64,000 nucleotides of DNA, taken from Saccharomycopsis fibuligera x Saccharomycopsis cf. fibuligera (lineage: Eukaryota > Ascomycota > Saccharomycetes > Ascoideales > Saccharomycopsidaceae). The stretch lies in NCBI GenBank assembly GCA_001936135.1, contig CP012820.1, positions 1,116,001 through 1,180,000 of the forward strand, written 5' to 3'. Under the pieces are notes generated by a model. The model worked only from the letters and a program-made list of their open reading frames with translations, was not told where the DNA came from and ran no database searches. The position numbers were made by a program, and so were the translations under genes. This document shows positions 10,480 to 22,130 of this stretch, piece after piece (within the stretch, counting starts at the first letter, position 1; every line of letters begins with the position of its first letter).

Positions 10480-13400
10480 CTATAAACACGTACGCTTGGC
10501 CCAGTGGTGAGCATTCTCCTTGGTCCAATCTCTAAGTCTCTTACTGCCAGAAGTAATTAGTGCGCTCTTGACAGCCAACTCTGTAGCATCGACAAGTGTT
10601 TGTTTATTCACAAGAAATTCCTTTTCGTTGGATTTCAAAACCTTTAAATGTTCTTTAGCGTCTAACTGTTCCATTTCTATAGCGGCCAACGATCCGTATT
10701 TTGTCACTAATGCAACAGCACCGGACTCAATGTCATTAATTTTGCTGAAAAACTGGAAAACAAGTTTCTTGATTCTGTAGTTGATGTACGGAGAATTGAG
10801 TAATGTATAAGCCCAATCAATGACATCTTTCTTTCTCAACAAGTTGACATCTTGCTCCGTTTTAGTTCCCGCAGTAATCGTACTTAAGAGCCAAATGGTT
10901 TCTTTATGAAAAACTCCTGGATCTTCAGCAGTGCTAAGTAACTTGAATAACGGAATATCACTCTTACTAATATTTGGCATACCCAACAAATATCTGTATG
11001 CTTTTTCATAAAGAAAATGGGTAGGACTGGTGATTATAGGAATGAGTTTAGCAAATTGATGATAAATCAAAGGAGGGAAGTCAATAGCTTCCAATCCGTT
11101 GCCAAATGAGGACAAGATTTTCAAAAGTAAAATCTTAATCAAGTCTTTATCTCTATAAGTTGATGTCTTGTTGGCGGATTCAATAATGTTGAATAATATC
11201 GTTTGGGCCACATTCAATAATAATTGATCTTTAGTACCTAAACATACAATAACATACTCAAGGATCCCCGAATCAACCAACTTTTTGATGTCAAAGCTTG
11301 GGATTGTCTGATCTTCTTTATTGAAAAAAATAATCTCATTATTGTTGATTACTGCCAATAAAAGAAATCTTGGATCATAAATGGGTCTGTCTGCAAAAAT
11401 TTTCAATTCATAAGTGTCAAAAAGATCGGTGTATTTGCTCAAGACACTAGCGACACTCAATGCTTTAATGTTAATCTCAGGCAAATCATAGGAATCAGTA
11501 ATAAAATTATTGATAGAGTTTAACAACAACCTTTTATTGAAAGTTATAGTAACTTCATTTCTTTCCTTGGTTATAATTCTATGAGATTCAGCAAGATCTT
11601 CACGATCGTCATAAACTAAAACATCCAAATCATCAAACTCCCAATTGATGAGATAGTTGCTGAGCCATGACTTACTAGTAGTCTTCTCAATATTGTTCAA
11701 AATATCCAATAATAACAAATCATATCCCGCAACGGTACCGGTATAACAAAGCAAAATCTTTTCTTGAACTGAAATTGTGGAATTTTTGGCGACATCGAAG
11801 TTAAACAACTTGTACGCAATCAAGCATGACAAGAACTTCTTTTTTCTAACATCCCGGTCAATCCCATTAAGCAAAAGCATGTTCTTTTCATTGTTGAGAT
11901 AAATCTGTAACAATTTGTTATGTTCAATATCAATAGGTTTAGATTTTCTATTGTGTGAAAGTAGCATTTGGTAGCTGATCAAGATTTCGCAAACGTAACG
12001 CAAAATGGACTCTTCAAGTATCCACGTGGAACTCTTTAAAATGATTTCCAATTGAGCATTTATCAACGCACGGTTGACAAAATGCCATATTTGGATATCG
12101 CTAAGCATGTCGTAGAAAGCAGTGAAGAAGTTTTTGAAACTAGGGGTAAATGTCGAAGTTTCAGCAAATTTTTTATTGATATACAAGAAACACTTGCTGA
12201 AATAAAGTTCCAAAGAATCTTGATCTAAACTTGCAATATCCACAGAAGACAAAATTTTTTTAACGAAAATAAGAGCAGATGAAGTAAAAACATCATTGTT
12301 AGAGTTATTGGTACAATAATTCAATAGCGCCTCTTTAGCATCTGCGGAAAGAAATGTAAAACATTGATTTGCCAATCTTAAACAGTCATCTGGAAAAATT
12401 GTCTCATCATTCAAAGATTTAACCAAAGTTGCTGCAATTTGCGCTAAAATGTCCTTCAATTCATCATTTTTTCCCTCTTCAATAATATCTTTGATTAAGT
12501 CCCCTTGAACATTTCTTAGAACAAAGACAATAAAGTCTTGCTTATCCTTCGCAAATTCGCCGAGGTGTGCCACCAAGTATTTACTTAATGACGTGCTTGA
12601 TGAGATTATTGATTTCAATAGCTTCCGGTTAGAGTTCAAAGTGAGAACTTCAGCAAATAGCTCATTTGGGGAAACGCTTTCAAGGTCAACAATGTGATTC
12701 TCCACTAAGAACAGAAGCAAGGCTAGAATATCGTTATACTTCTTATCATGCTCATTCACCAGTTTTATAACATGCAAAAATATTGAGGATGATAAATTAA
12801 TTCCTCTGGCAAGAACTTCATAAAGAAGAGCTGAAATAATGTAGGAACTATCAGACTTTTGAAGAAAATTGGCTAATGATTCGTCATCTAACACCCACGC
12901 ATTTTTATAGTTTACAGTTGAGAGCTCCTTACCTTCGTGAATTGAAGCATTCCAAGACTTGCGAACATAATTAGAAAGTTGAGCTAAAAGGCTAAGCAAT
13001 TCAACAGGTGGTGATTCAATTTCATTGCTTAAATCTCTAAGCGATTCGGCAAAAACACCAATTACACATTCTGGTTGTTGTCTATTGAACAAAAACTTTT
13101 CAATAATCAAGAATGAATCATCACTTTTAGTGAAAACCAAATAGTTATTGATTTTACCAATGATTGACTCTATCACTGTTCTCTGCTTACCTAAAATTTC
13201 CTCTTGTTCAAACCCGGCAGTGAACTCATTGAGTTTGTAAAGCGCACCAGTAAGATCAAGATCAGTGAGTAAAACTTCTTTGACGGCTTTGACTTCTTCA
13301 ATATCTTTAACAAGCATAGTTTCAAACACACTTAACTCATCACTGAAAAGTTGGGTTGCCGTATCAATTGAGGTAATTGTGCTAAATGAAGATAAAAGTA

Positions 13401-15948
13401 AGTTAAACTGAACACTAAATTGACTTTTCTCAATGAATGCTAAAATGAATTTAGACCTCTCTTTTTGATTATCTTTCACAAAAACGTATTCATTGAAAAG
13501 CGTTGTAAAAGATTCAACTGGTTCACCGGTAATAATCAAATACTTGGAGAATATCACAAGCCAAAATAATGCGAAATCGTAACTGTCATCTTTCATCACA
13601 TATTGGAACTGTTCAAAAAGAACAACGGAAAACGGACTAACACCAGAGAATTTTTGATTAGAGAGGTCAATATACTTGTACGGAGTTGCAACTCTAGAAA
13701 CTGTCTGATCCAATAATTTCCAAATATTGCTGATTTGATCTTTGGATTTTGATACCCGGGAAATAAACTTAAGCGAGTTGATCAATGATAAGTTTTGATG
13801 AGCTAAAATTTTATTATTTTTGTTCTTATAGCTGTGATACATGACAGTTTGATCAATCAAATCATTTAACAACGAGATCACTTTGCTATCAATTGAAACT
13901 AACTGGTTGTCTTGGTCATTGCTCAAATAACAACAAAGTTTGACCAAGTTAGTAAACAATGAATTATTATCTCCGTTAAAGCTGTGCCATTTTTGTGTTG
14001 ATTTGACAGAAGTGGCTTCTGCAGAATTGGCAGTTATCTCTTGAAGTTTGAAGAAATTATCAAGCAAAAGCAAGTCTAAACCGCTGAATTCGGCTTTGAA
14101 GCTAATAAGCTTGTTGAAGTATCCACTTAAAGATGATAACGAGTTGCCTAATAAGTTGAGATTGGAGACATGCTTTAAATAATAATTTACCACCATAGTA
14201 AGTGCCAAAATCAACAATTTATGGTCTTTACTGTCATCTTCCTTGTTCGCTTTTTCCAAATCGTGCAAGATTGAAGTTATAATAGAGATATTTGGAATGC
14301 TATTTTGAAACTTGAAAATCAATTTAAGTAAAGCATCATCCCACCCGTTACTCTCATATAGCTGTATAACCTTTTCCAATTTGGCAAAACTGTGACATAA
14401 CAATTGCAAGGCTAACTGCTTGACTAAAAGACTGTTGAACTTCAAACATTTTGTCAAAGACACAGTATTCAAACAAGAAGGCAAGATGTTTTCAATAACC
14501 ACATTATTCAATGGGCGCAATGATGAAGAAGCCATCGAGCTGCTAATTGATGAAGCATCAGAAAGATGACTAACTATAGATTCGGGTATTGGCAATGTAA
14601 TAATATTTTGGAGTAAAAGACACTGACCAATCCAGTAAAAGGTTAATTTTGGTTCGAAATTATTGTTCATAGAAGAGATAAATGCAGAATACACAGGCAC
14701 TAATTCAGGAATTTTTTCAAATGTAGAAACTATCAAATTGAGTTGCAATTTATTATCCCAAGGTTTTAATTCCATAATGATGTTGTAAATAAATGTGTTG
14801 AGAATCTTAAATTTTTTCCCACCTGCAGTGACATCTTGGTAATTATCATTAGTAAGAGCTCCACCAGTGATTGGCTCGTTAAACCATAATTTAGGGTCAC
14901 GAAGATAGATCCCAGCTTTGTCATCAAGCAACAATTTCTTCAAGAAATTGTGATATTTTTCGTTAATGTTATCGTCTGAAATATAGTAAAGAGGAATCAA
15001 AAAATTAACATTCCACTGGTTGAAAAACTTAGATTTCAATGACTTGAACTTGAGCAAGAAGGCATCGTTTAATATTTTGGAATCCCACACTTCAAGAGAT
15101 TTTGATATCAAGTCAATAGGATCATATTTTGCAGAAAATTTGAACAAATTAGTAGCAATTTTTCTGGAGTTTGAACTATTCAATGATAAAAGGTCCTTGC
15201 GGGTCACTGGACTGGCAAATTCAAACATACTTATCCAAAACCTCACAAAGTTGTACCTTATTGATCTTCTAGTCAATCTTGTCTTGGTCATTTGTTCTGA
15301 TTTGGAAGGAGCCAATAACTTAGGTAGCACGGCTAAATTAAAATCGAAAATCTGAACTAAATCATCAACAAACTCTCCATTTTTGAACAGCACCACTTCA
15401 GTTAATAATCTTAATAATGGGTTGGTAGTAGGTGGCCTCATTGATGATAATCCTCGGTAGAAAACTTTCAAGTTGACAGGAGTCAACAACTGATCGCGAA
15501 TGACTTGAGCAACAGGCTCGCGCAAAGCTTCAAATTTGTCGCTTAAATGGATCAACTTAGACAATTTAGATGTAGCCTCAGTATGTTTTCCATGATTGTT
15601 AGTGGTAGAATAATAACTCCATAATTGTACTAACTGAGTACCGTATTTTTTCTTATCGACAAAATCAAGCAATTCGTTAACAAATTCCCCGGGGTTAATA
15701 ATCAGTTTTAAAGCCTCCACATCATTTAATTTTTCATTTTCAGCGATATTATTAGTCAATGTGTTATATTTGCTGAAAATTTGTTCAAGTTGATCGAGGA
15801 TCTCTGTATTCAAGCTGCTGTCGGGTCTATATCTGTTGACATTATTGTAATGATTCTTAACGGGTTTTTCTTTGCTAAACGGCACACCGTTATCATATCC
15901 TTGTCCGCTACTATAATCTGCGGTATAATTACCACTATTGTCACTCAT
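10480..15948 (-). CDS. URB1: URB1 (Npa1), nucleolar pre-60S ribosome assembly factor
   Basis: A single uninterrupted 1,822-codon frame, close to the size of S. cerevisiae Urb1/Npa1. The N-terminal Npa1-type domain is seen from about residues 50-400 (for example LLTPVNLKVFYRGLSSMRPP and the following NPLLRLLTEVVLFKNGEFVD). The long middle is helical, HEAT-like and weakly conserved. The C-terminal conserved domain is around residues 1500-1720 (DRPIYDPRFLLLAVINN and ITSPTHFLYEKAYRYLLGMP). Urb1 works in the nucleolus in the early pre-60S particle with Dbp6, Rsa3, Npa2 and Nop8, and is needed for 25S and 5.8S rRNA maturation; this role is family knowledge. It is transcribed toward the transporter array, with convergent 3' ends 146 bases apart. 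The start ATG is followed by a polar Asn/Ser-rich leader. Assignment is strong. Confidence 0.9.
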   Translation of the reverse strand: MSDNSGNYTADYSSGQGYDNGVPFSKEKPVKNHYNNVNRYRPDSSLNTEILDQLEQIFSKYNTLTNNIAENEKLNDVEALKLIINPGEFVNELLDFVDKKKYGTQLVQLWSYYSTTNNHGKHTEATSKLSKLIHLSDKFEALREPVAQVIRDQLLTPVNLKVFYRGLSSMRPPTTNPLLRLLTEVVLFKNGEFVDDLVQIFDFNLAVLPKLLAPSKSEQMTKTRLTRRSIRYNFVRFWISMFEFASPVTRKDLLSLNSSNSRKIATNLFKFSAKYDPIDLISKSLEVWDSKILNDAFLLKFKSLKSKFFNQWNVNFLIPLYYISDDNINEKYHNFLKKLLLDDKAGIYLRDPKLWFNEPITGGALTNDNYQDVTAGGKKFKILNTFIYNIIMELKPWDNKLQLNLIVSTFEKIPELVPVYSAFISSMNNNFEPKLTFYWIGQCLLLQNIITLPIPESIVSHLSDASSISSSMASSSLRPLNNVVIENILPSCLNTVSLTKCLKFNSLLVKQLALQLLCHSFAKLEKVIQLYESNGWDDALLKLIFKFQNSIPNISIITSILHDLEKANKEDDSKDHKLLILALTMVVNYYLKHVSNLNLLGNSLSSLSGYFNKLISFKAEFSGLDLLLLDNFFKLQEITANSAEATSVKSTQKWHSFNGDNNSLFTNLVKLCCYLSNDQDNQLVSIDSKVISLLNDLIDQTVMYHSYKNKNNKILAHQNLSLINSLKFISRVSKSKDQISNIWKLLDQTVSRVATPYKYIDLSNQKFSGVSPFSVVLFEQFQYVMKDDSYDFALFWLVIFSKYLIITGEPVESFTTLFNEYVFVKDNQKERSKFILAFIEKSQFSVQFNLLLSSFSTITSIDTATQLFSDELSVFETMLVKDIEEVKAVKEVLLTDLDLTGALYKLNEFTAGFEQEEILGKQRTVIESIIGKINNYLVFTKSDDSFLIIEKFLFNRQQPECVIGVFAESLRDLSNEIESPPVELLSLLAQLSNYVRKSWNASIHEGKELSTVNYKNAWVLDDESLANFLQKSDSSYIISALLYEVLARGINLSSSIFLHVIKLVNEHDKKYNDILALLLFLVENHIVDLESVSPNELFAEVLTLNSNRKLLKSIISSSTSLSKYLVAHLGEFAKDKQDFIVFVLRNVQGDLIKDIIEEGKNDELKDILAQIAATLVKSLNDETIFPDDCLRLANQCFTFLSADAKEALLNYCTNNSNNDVFTSSALIFVKKILSSVDIASLDQDSLELYFSKCFLYINKKFAETSTFTPSFKNFFTAFYDMLSDIQIWHFVNRALINAQLEIILKSSTWILEESILRYVCEILISYQMLLSHNRKSKPIDIEHNKLLQIYLNNEKNMLLLNGIDRDVRKKKFLSCLIAYKLFNFDVAKNSTISVQEKILLCYTGTVAGYDLLLLDILNNIEKTTSKSWLSNYLINWEFDDLDVLVYDDREDLAESHRIITKERNEVTITFNKRLLLNSINNFITDSYDLPEINIKALSVASVLSKYTDLFDTYELKIFADRPIYDPRFLLLAVINNNEIIFFNKEDQTIPSFDIKKLVDSGILEYVIVCLGTKDQLLLNVAQTILFNIIESANKTSTYRDKDLIKILLLKILSSFGNGLEAIDFPPLIYHQFAKLIPIITSPTHFLYEKAYRYLLGMPNISKSDIPLFKLLSTAEDPGVFHKETIWLLSTITAGTKTEQDVNLLRKKDVIDWAYTLLNSPYINYRIKKLVFQFFSKINDIESGAVALVTKYGSLAAIEMEQLDAKEHLKVLKSNEKEFLVNKQTLVDATELAVKSALITSGSKRLRDWTKENAHHWAKRTCL

Positions 15949-17237
15949 AGGTAAAGCTTGGATATAGTTTTTGGAAAAATATTGATGGTGTTGAGTTGAG
16001 AATATTGGGTACCTAATTTCTAGATCTTACAGCGCTTATATGAAGTAGCACAAAAAAATTTTTTTTTTATTTTTTTCTTACGATGGGGCGCATCATCGTT
16101 TACCCGACGCCTTGGATACAACATGCATGGAATCGCGTCCCATAGATGATCATCACAAAACTACTTGTAAAATAATAAAATATTTTAGTTAAATTTACTT
16201 TTTTACGGAAATCTATAGCACTTATTTAGCCATAAATACATTATCGTGTACTTAATTTGACCATTGGGGTGTCAGGCGTAAATGCATTCGAGATAGAAAG
16301 GCTAACTAAGAACGCTGATCACTATTCTAGCGTGAGGTTCAAGAATCGGAGAAAAACGATTTATGGATATGGGCACTCTATAGCTACAGTCCATGTTAAC
16401 ATTCAATTATGCTATTAAATTATTACAAAACAGTCTATGGAGCGCAATAAAAACTGCAGTAGCTGTTTTGCCTAAGGATTATGAGCCTTTTAACCACCTT
16501 CATTCCGTAATGAAAAAAAAAAAAAAATTATTATTCATTAAATAATCAAAGGAGTGGTTATCAGATTGAAAATAAAAAGCACAGAAATATTAAAACTGGA
16601 CAAGATGTGAAGACAGAGGTAAGGTCTAGTACGAAAACTAGCAGACATGCAATATAAACGTTGCAAAATAAAATAGACTTAATGTGTGTAATCCATAATT
16701 GATAAAGCCAGATCCAAGAAATTAAAGAAAAAAATGGAGTATGATAACAACAATATAGAACGGAAGAATAAACGATGAAACTTATGAGACAAATTTATAG
16801 TATGAATATTAAAACACAATTAGAATCTGATTAAGAGGGTGAAGCGTAGATAAAAATAAAGCATCAAAGCTAACGAAGATGCAATGAAAAAGGAAAAAGC
16901 AAAAGCAAAAGCAAAAGCAAAAGCAAAAGCAAAAGCAAAAAAAAAAGACAAAAAAAGAAAAAAAAAGAAGCAAGTAAAAAAGATAGGTAAGCTAACGGAA
17001 AAGAAGAGAAAAGAAAATAGCAATGATAAGTAGTATGCACTGCGGTATAGAAACACAAATATGTAAAACAAGTTTCATAAAAATGAGAAAGCAAAAGGGC
17101 AGTAAAAGTAGCAGAGCTAAATATAACAGAATAGAACAGACACAATGGAAAAAATCAGAGAAAATAAATAAACCAATAACTAAAAACCGAAACTTAAAAA
17201 TATCAGATAAAGCAGAAACCAACTTGATAGTTTAATT
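15949..17237. other. 1.3 kb intergenic spacer upstream of URB1
   Basis: Lies between the URB1 start and the SPO7 3' end. An A7T10 tract at about 16052-16068, roughly 105 bases upstream of URB1, resembles the RRPE element of yeast ribosome-biogenesis promoters, but such tracts are frequent here so this is weak. A hexanucleotide repeat lies at 16899-16940. No gene seen. Confidence 0.5.
16899..16940. repeat. (GCAAAA)7 tandem repeat
   Basis: Seven perfect head-to-tail GCAAAA units running into a poly-A stretch, in the 3' flank of SPO7. It creates spurious open frames on the minus strand. Confidence 0.9.
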
Positions 17238-19154
17238 TTAAGAATTTCTTCTTCTTCTAGTTTTTGAACTCGAAGAACGTTTTTTAATTTCATCTTGAAC
17301 TTTATTAAAATGCTCATCATCAAACTTATTTTTCCGTTCATCATCAATTTCTAAAGCTTCATCATTATCATCATCAGGACTTTCAAGATCTTTTAGGAAT
17401 TCCGCATTTGGGTTAGCACTGTTCATCAAAATATGAGATTTGCGTCTGACCTTTCTATCATTTTTATCTTTGCTGACCAATTCAGTCTTGTTCAAAAGTG
17501 GTGACAATTGTTGAGTTTGTGAATATGAGTTAGCGGAATTAGTAGCAGCAGTAGAAGTAGCCCCGGCAACACCACTGTTGCTATTATTTATGTTGCTATT
17601 TTCCGACTCAAAAGATTTCAACATTTGGGTGGTTAACGGAGTTAATGTAGTAGGATTGTTAGGCTGTGGAGTTGATGGAGAATAGGCAAGTGTTGATTTT
17701 CTAGACTTTCGATTAGCCATTGGAGTTCTAGTTGGGGATTTGGATTGTGAGCCAACATTAGGGGAGTTGTTTGGTTTGCGATTACCATTGCTGCTGTTGC
17801 TTGCATTGACCGATTCGTTGTTTAGTACCATTTTCTCTATCGCAACAATATCTGTATCGTAGTTGATAGAGTAAATGAGTTTTGTTCTTCTGGTAAATTC
17901 TTTCAACCAAAACTCGTTTCGAAATAGTTCCCAGCTTTCGCGAATGTTTGGATTGAAGACTCTAGAATTTAAACTAAGCTTGATGTTGAAAGTACTGTTT
18001 AGATTTACTTGGTCATAGCTTGAATTCAAATGCAATAAGACAAGTCTCAACTTCAAAATCTTGAGCACTTTCAAAAAGCTCCGAAGATAACAAAAGTTTT
18101 TCTCCATTATAACATCTTTAAAAGGGAGTAGACATTCAATAACATAAAGTAATACCTACAAAATGGCACCAAAACAAACTTTCAAAACATCTAAAAGCTG
18201 ATCCAAAACAGATTTGGGTAGTTTAATAAGTCTGACATTCAACTGTCTTAGTGACTTATTGGTCAAGTATAAAAACTTCTTTGGCATGATGATGGTCCTC
18301 TTGTATTCCCCACTGATATGAAACAATAGTATAGTAACGATTTCAAAAACAAGGAAAAATCTTAAAAATAAGTTCCAAGGTTTCCCATCGTCTTCTTCAG
18401 AATCATTTTGACCCTCAATGAGGGAAGGATTAACCGAGGAAGACGATTGAGTATGTTTGAGATTATTATAAGCAGACAAGAAATACAATCTCAAAAAGAT
18501 CATTGAACTAGATGCGATCATAGCAAAGTAAAAGGACACAAACTTTGTCCTAAGTGATTGCTGTTCAGCATATTGCATTCGTAAATTTTGCTCCAAAAGA
18601 AGCAAGTTTCTAAATATTTTGAACTGCTTGGAGCTAAACAAGTGTCGGGACTTTCTTTTTCTAGCACTGCTGCTCCTCAAATTAGATATATTGGAATCGG
18701 AATGTGATGGCACTGATGAAGATGAATACACATCAGCGCTTGGGTTTTCGCTTCTCAGCTTGCTTCTTTTTCTACTCGATGAAGAGTGTCTCTTCTTTGG
18801 ATATTGTCGCGCCGGGGAAGTGGAACTCGAAGTGGAGCGCTTGGGCGTTGTCTGTGTTAACGCATCAGCTGTCACTGTGGCGGCGCCAGTATTGGAATTG
18901 TCGGATGACACAGGAGTAAGGTCATTGCTTGATATTGCTAACGCATTATTAGAGCCATTCGTGGAGTACGACGAAGGAGAAGAAGGATCGCAGCGACTGT
19001 TGTGTCTGTTATTGTGGTCGTTGTCGATGTTGTTCTGGTCGTTGATGGTGGTTTCATCGCTATTGATGCTTGTGTTGGAAGCGTTTGCCGCAAACTCGTC
19101 ATCATCACGGTACGCTCCACTACCTTCAAGGCTAATGGGTGGCTGTAGGTTCAT
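17238..19154 (-). CDS. SPO7: SPO7, regulatory subunit of the Nem1-Spo7 lipin phosphatase; frame interrupted by one TAG
   Basis: Two pieces in the same frame. Codons from 19154 to a TAG at 18156-18158 encode 332 residues. After the TAG the same frame stays open for 16 codons to an ATG at 18107, then 289 residues to 17238. The first piece has a Ser-rich tail, the Spo7 core FRNLLLLEQNLRMQYAEQQ (about residue 184), two membrane segments (about 206-230 and 262-286) and RTIIMPKKF/QLNVRLIKLP. The second piece carries the C-terminal Spo7 signature FNPNIRESWELFRNEFW. Both halves are therefore needed for one Spo7. Spo7 tethers and activates Nem1 at the nuclear envelope/ER to dephosphorylate the lipin Pah1. 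The stop may be real, a sequencing error, or hidden in an intron, but no canonical GTATGT/TACTAAC pair is visible around it. A 200-residue Asn/Ser-rich tail ends the protein. Confidence 0.8.
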
Positions 19155-19957
19155 ATTGCTGAGGTGGTATTGAGTTCAATGCTTGTTTGGCAGAATAATG
19201 CTACTCATGAACGTGTAGCGGACAATATTCTTGGTCGTGTGCTTGAGACTTCTCTTCAAAAAAAAAAATATTTTTCCTTTGGTTTTGATTTCAATTTGGT
19301 TTTTCTCCTTCGCAGATCTGCGGCACACTCCAGAACAGGAAAGGAAATGGGGAAAATTTTTTTGACTCGTAATTTGTGGCCTAGTGCCAGTGTCTCGCGT
19401 GCAAGGGATCCAATTGCAGTGAGTGACAATGTGGGATGTCAAATTGATTAGAAGTGATAGATTTTATGAACAAGGATATTATAGACTATATATGCGTGTC
19501 TAATGTCTTTACAGTGCTGTAACTTCGGTGAAGAGAAAGCCAAAGTAGCGGTGTCATATGCGGTACTAAGAAGTTAAAAGATCGCTGGCCCGAGGGAAGA
19601 ATGTAAATTTAGAACGCTTATAAAAATGTTGAAAACAGATTTTTCAAATTCAATTGAAGTGAAAAAAATAATGTTCTCGCTGTCAGGCATCTGGAATTCA
19701 AGCTGAAACTAGAGATGGAACGGGCCGCTTCACGATTTGCCATAGTTTTTCCCAAAACAGACAGATTCTAGTAGTGGCCTGTTACAGCGCAGTGGACCGT
19801 TAGGCGAAGATGCTGCAATATGCTGATTCACCCTATCTATTAGGCTACATGCAGTTGATTTGAATTGCGGATTTTATAAAGAAATAAGTAACTGTTTTAC
19901 AATTCAATATATATCTAAAGTACATGCTATGAATGCTAATATAAAATTATGCTGCGT
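19155..19957. other. 0.8 kb intergenic spacer upstream of SPO7
   Basis: Separates the SPO7 start from the CSM1 stop, both on the minus strand. It has A/T-tract promoter-like sequence near 19260-19280. No gene or RNA gene recognised. Confidence 0.55.
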
Positions 19958-20543
19958 CTAATTAGTGCTCTTTGGTTCTTTATTCAACGCTCTCGCTAAT
20001 TTTTGGTAAAATTGCGGTAATGTTTCAACTGGAAAAGTCAAGTTTTCGAAAAAGTACTCTGGCAAGAATTGCTTTAGCTGAGTGACCCTTTCGGCTTCTT
20101 CGCTGTCATCATCGCTAAGAATAGGATTGTAGATCATTTCTACAGTATCGCCGTCTGGGTCTTCGCTTACCAGAGCTCTGCTCAAGATCAACTGATAATG
20201 GATCTCGCCATTATAGCCACCTTGTGTACAATCAAACACAAGATTATTACTATCACTATCATCAACATCATTTACGCGAACACCGCAAATGCTTTCGATT
20301 ATATCTGAAATTGTCTCATGTTTTTCAATTATTCGTTCAAGTTCCTTTATGGTATGTTTGAGGTTTTCCTGTGTTTTTTTTTGAAACTTACTAGATTTGT
20401 CTTGCAGTATCGATTGCAATGACTCTTTTTTTAGCTTGATTTTAAGTTCTTGATTTTCTTTTAAAAGTAGTTGGCACTTTTGTCTGTCACTGAGTCTGTC
20501 AAAGTTCTTCCCACTGGTGATAGTTGTTGTAAACGCAGCATTG

Positions 20544-20584
<41 letters not shown>

Positions 20585-21571
20585 GTTTGTAAAATCACCA
20601 TTTTGAATCATGCTTTCAATCTCATCTCCCAACCCTTGGTCTGCGCCGCTTTTGTTTTCCAATATTGCTATCTTTTGAACAAGCAAACTAACCAAATTAT
20701 TCGTTATTGCATTTTTTTGCTCAACCACTTTTTTGTACTGCTCAAAATTCTTATTTTTAGTAGCGCTTAAATCTTTTAAAAGACTATTAACTAGTAATAA
20801 ATGTTTTTGACTTTCGTTGGATTTGCCATCAACTTCTGTTAATGAGGAAGCTATAAGTTTTTCAATCAGATTGAGGCTCGGAGCTGGGCTAGATAAAGAA
20901 GATCTAGGCCTCTCTTCTGCCCCTTTACTGTCACCGTTTACCAATTCATTAGCAATACTACTTCCTCGCAGAAGTTCTTCCTCCTTCTTTTTTTCTCCAT
21001 TTGGCTCACAGATCTCTGTGCTTCTCTCATTGGGCACGGTATTCGAATTTTTTGTTGCTTTCTTTTTACTTCTAGCACTCTTCTTTGCAATAGTAACATT
21101 AGTATTTATTGAAGTGGTATTAGCACCACCAATTGATGAAGTCTTTGATCTTTTTCTTCCTCCTCTAGAAGTCCCATTACCACTACCACTAGTAATAAGC
21201 TCACTTCCGTTTCCTATAACAGAACCGCTTTCATTGCCAAGCTCTTCTATCTGATCCTCAGTGCTTTCGTTCGAGTGCCTTACACTTACATCTTCCTCAT
21301 CTTCATTATTGTCAACGTCTTCTTTCCCTTCTTCTACCTTGTTGCCATTATTTCCCTCACTGGTACTATTCAGGCTATTCAGCAGCCTCATACTAGCTCT
21401 CGTTCGGCGCACCGGTGAATCAGGCAGCATTTCTACACCAACGTTCTTTTTGTTTTTTGTCTTGGCTTGTTTTCGCTTCGACGTAGCCGTCGTTGTCGTT
21501 GAAGCAGCAGCAGCGCTGCCTGTGTTCGAGGAGGAGGACGTCGAGGATTGTCTGCTGCGCTTAGGCGGCAT
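19958..21571 (-). CDS. CSM1: CSM1-like monopolin / kinetochore-nucleolar protein with long N-terminal extension
   Basis: The start was chosen at the ATG at 21571 (MPPKRSRQSS); the upstream extension would need a TTG start. The product is 537 residues, against about 190 in S. cerevisiae Csm1. The C-terminal globular domain, about residues 425-537, shows the family pattern: ESICGVRV, then VFDCTQGGYNGEIHYQL, VEMIYNPIL, LPEYFFENLTFPVETLPQFY and ARALNKE. Two coiled-coil-like stretches precede it (about 254-310 and 363-425), split by a polyglutamine run. The first 240 residues are Ser/Thr/Lys/Glu-rich and presumably disordered, with basic patches that could contact DNA or chromatin (inference). In the family, Csm1 forms a V-shaped homodimer with Lrs4 and clamps sister kinetochores and rDNA repeats. 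Four CTG codons at 21371-21427 fall in an Asn/Ser-rich stretch. C-domain assignment is strong. Confidence 0.85.
20541..20584. repeat. Polyglutamine-coding trinucleotide repeat in CSM1
   Basis: A (TTG)n run on the plus strand, read as CAA codons in CSM1, giving about 13 consecutive glutamines between the two coiled-coil regions. It is a likely site of length variation between strains. Confidence 0.85.
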
Positions 21572-22130
21572 CTTCGTTTTGCACAAAAGTATGTGGAGCG
21601 GCGACGGCGCGAATTGGTGATCTAATGATAGAGTAAGTTATGACACGAAGATGGGTCCTTAAAAATGCTAATTTTGCGAAAAACACAAACAATAGAACAG
21701 TTTGGTTTGAATTAAGTAAAAATAGCTGCTCCCCACTAACAGCGATTATAGAAATTAAGAGGTCTCCTCGAAAGAGTGATTCTGGGTTTTGGCTTTGCTT
21801 GTTTACGTTTATGTCTTTGATTCTGTTTATTTATTTACATTTCGATTTTTTTTTTTTTTTTTTTTTGATCGAGCGTTGAGACAGTTGCATGGAGTTGCAT
21901 ACGATAGGGTAAAACAGTCTCGATAACCACTCAGCATACATAAGGACTTTGCACTCTTCTAATGAGAAACATTACACTAGAGACGCCAGAACAGAAAGAC
22001 TGAACGGCACAAGCAAACTAACTAAAATGTGAATACACTTGCATCTATAATACTCTAATCAAAGCTAATAAAGTTCATGGAACGCAGCACAAATTTGTTT
22101 TAAAACAAAAGGAACCCACGTTTAGCAAGA
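21572..22130. other. 0.56 kb spacer between MAK10 3' end and CSM1 start
   Basis: Promoter region of CSM1. A 21-base poly-T run lies at 21846-21866. Nothing else recognised. Confidence 0.55.

Noticed and set aside
16820-17235. Phe/Leu-rich and Lys-rich frames over the GCAAAA repeat
   Set aside because: They are translations of simple repeats in the SPO7 3' flank.
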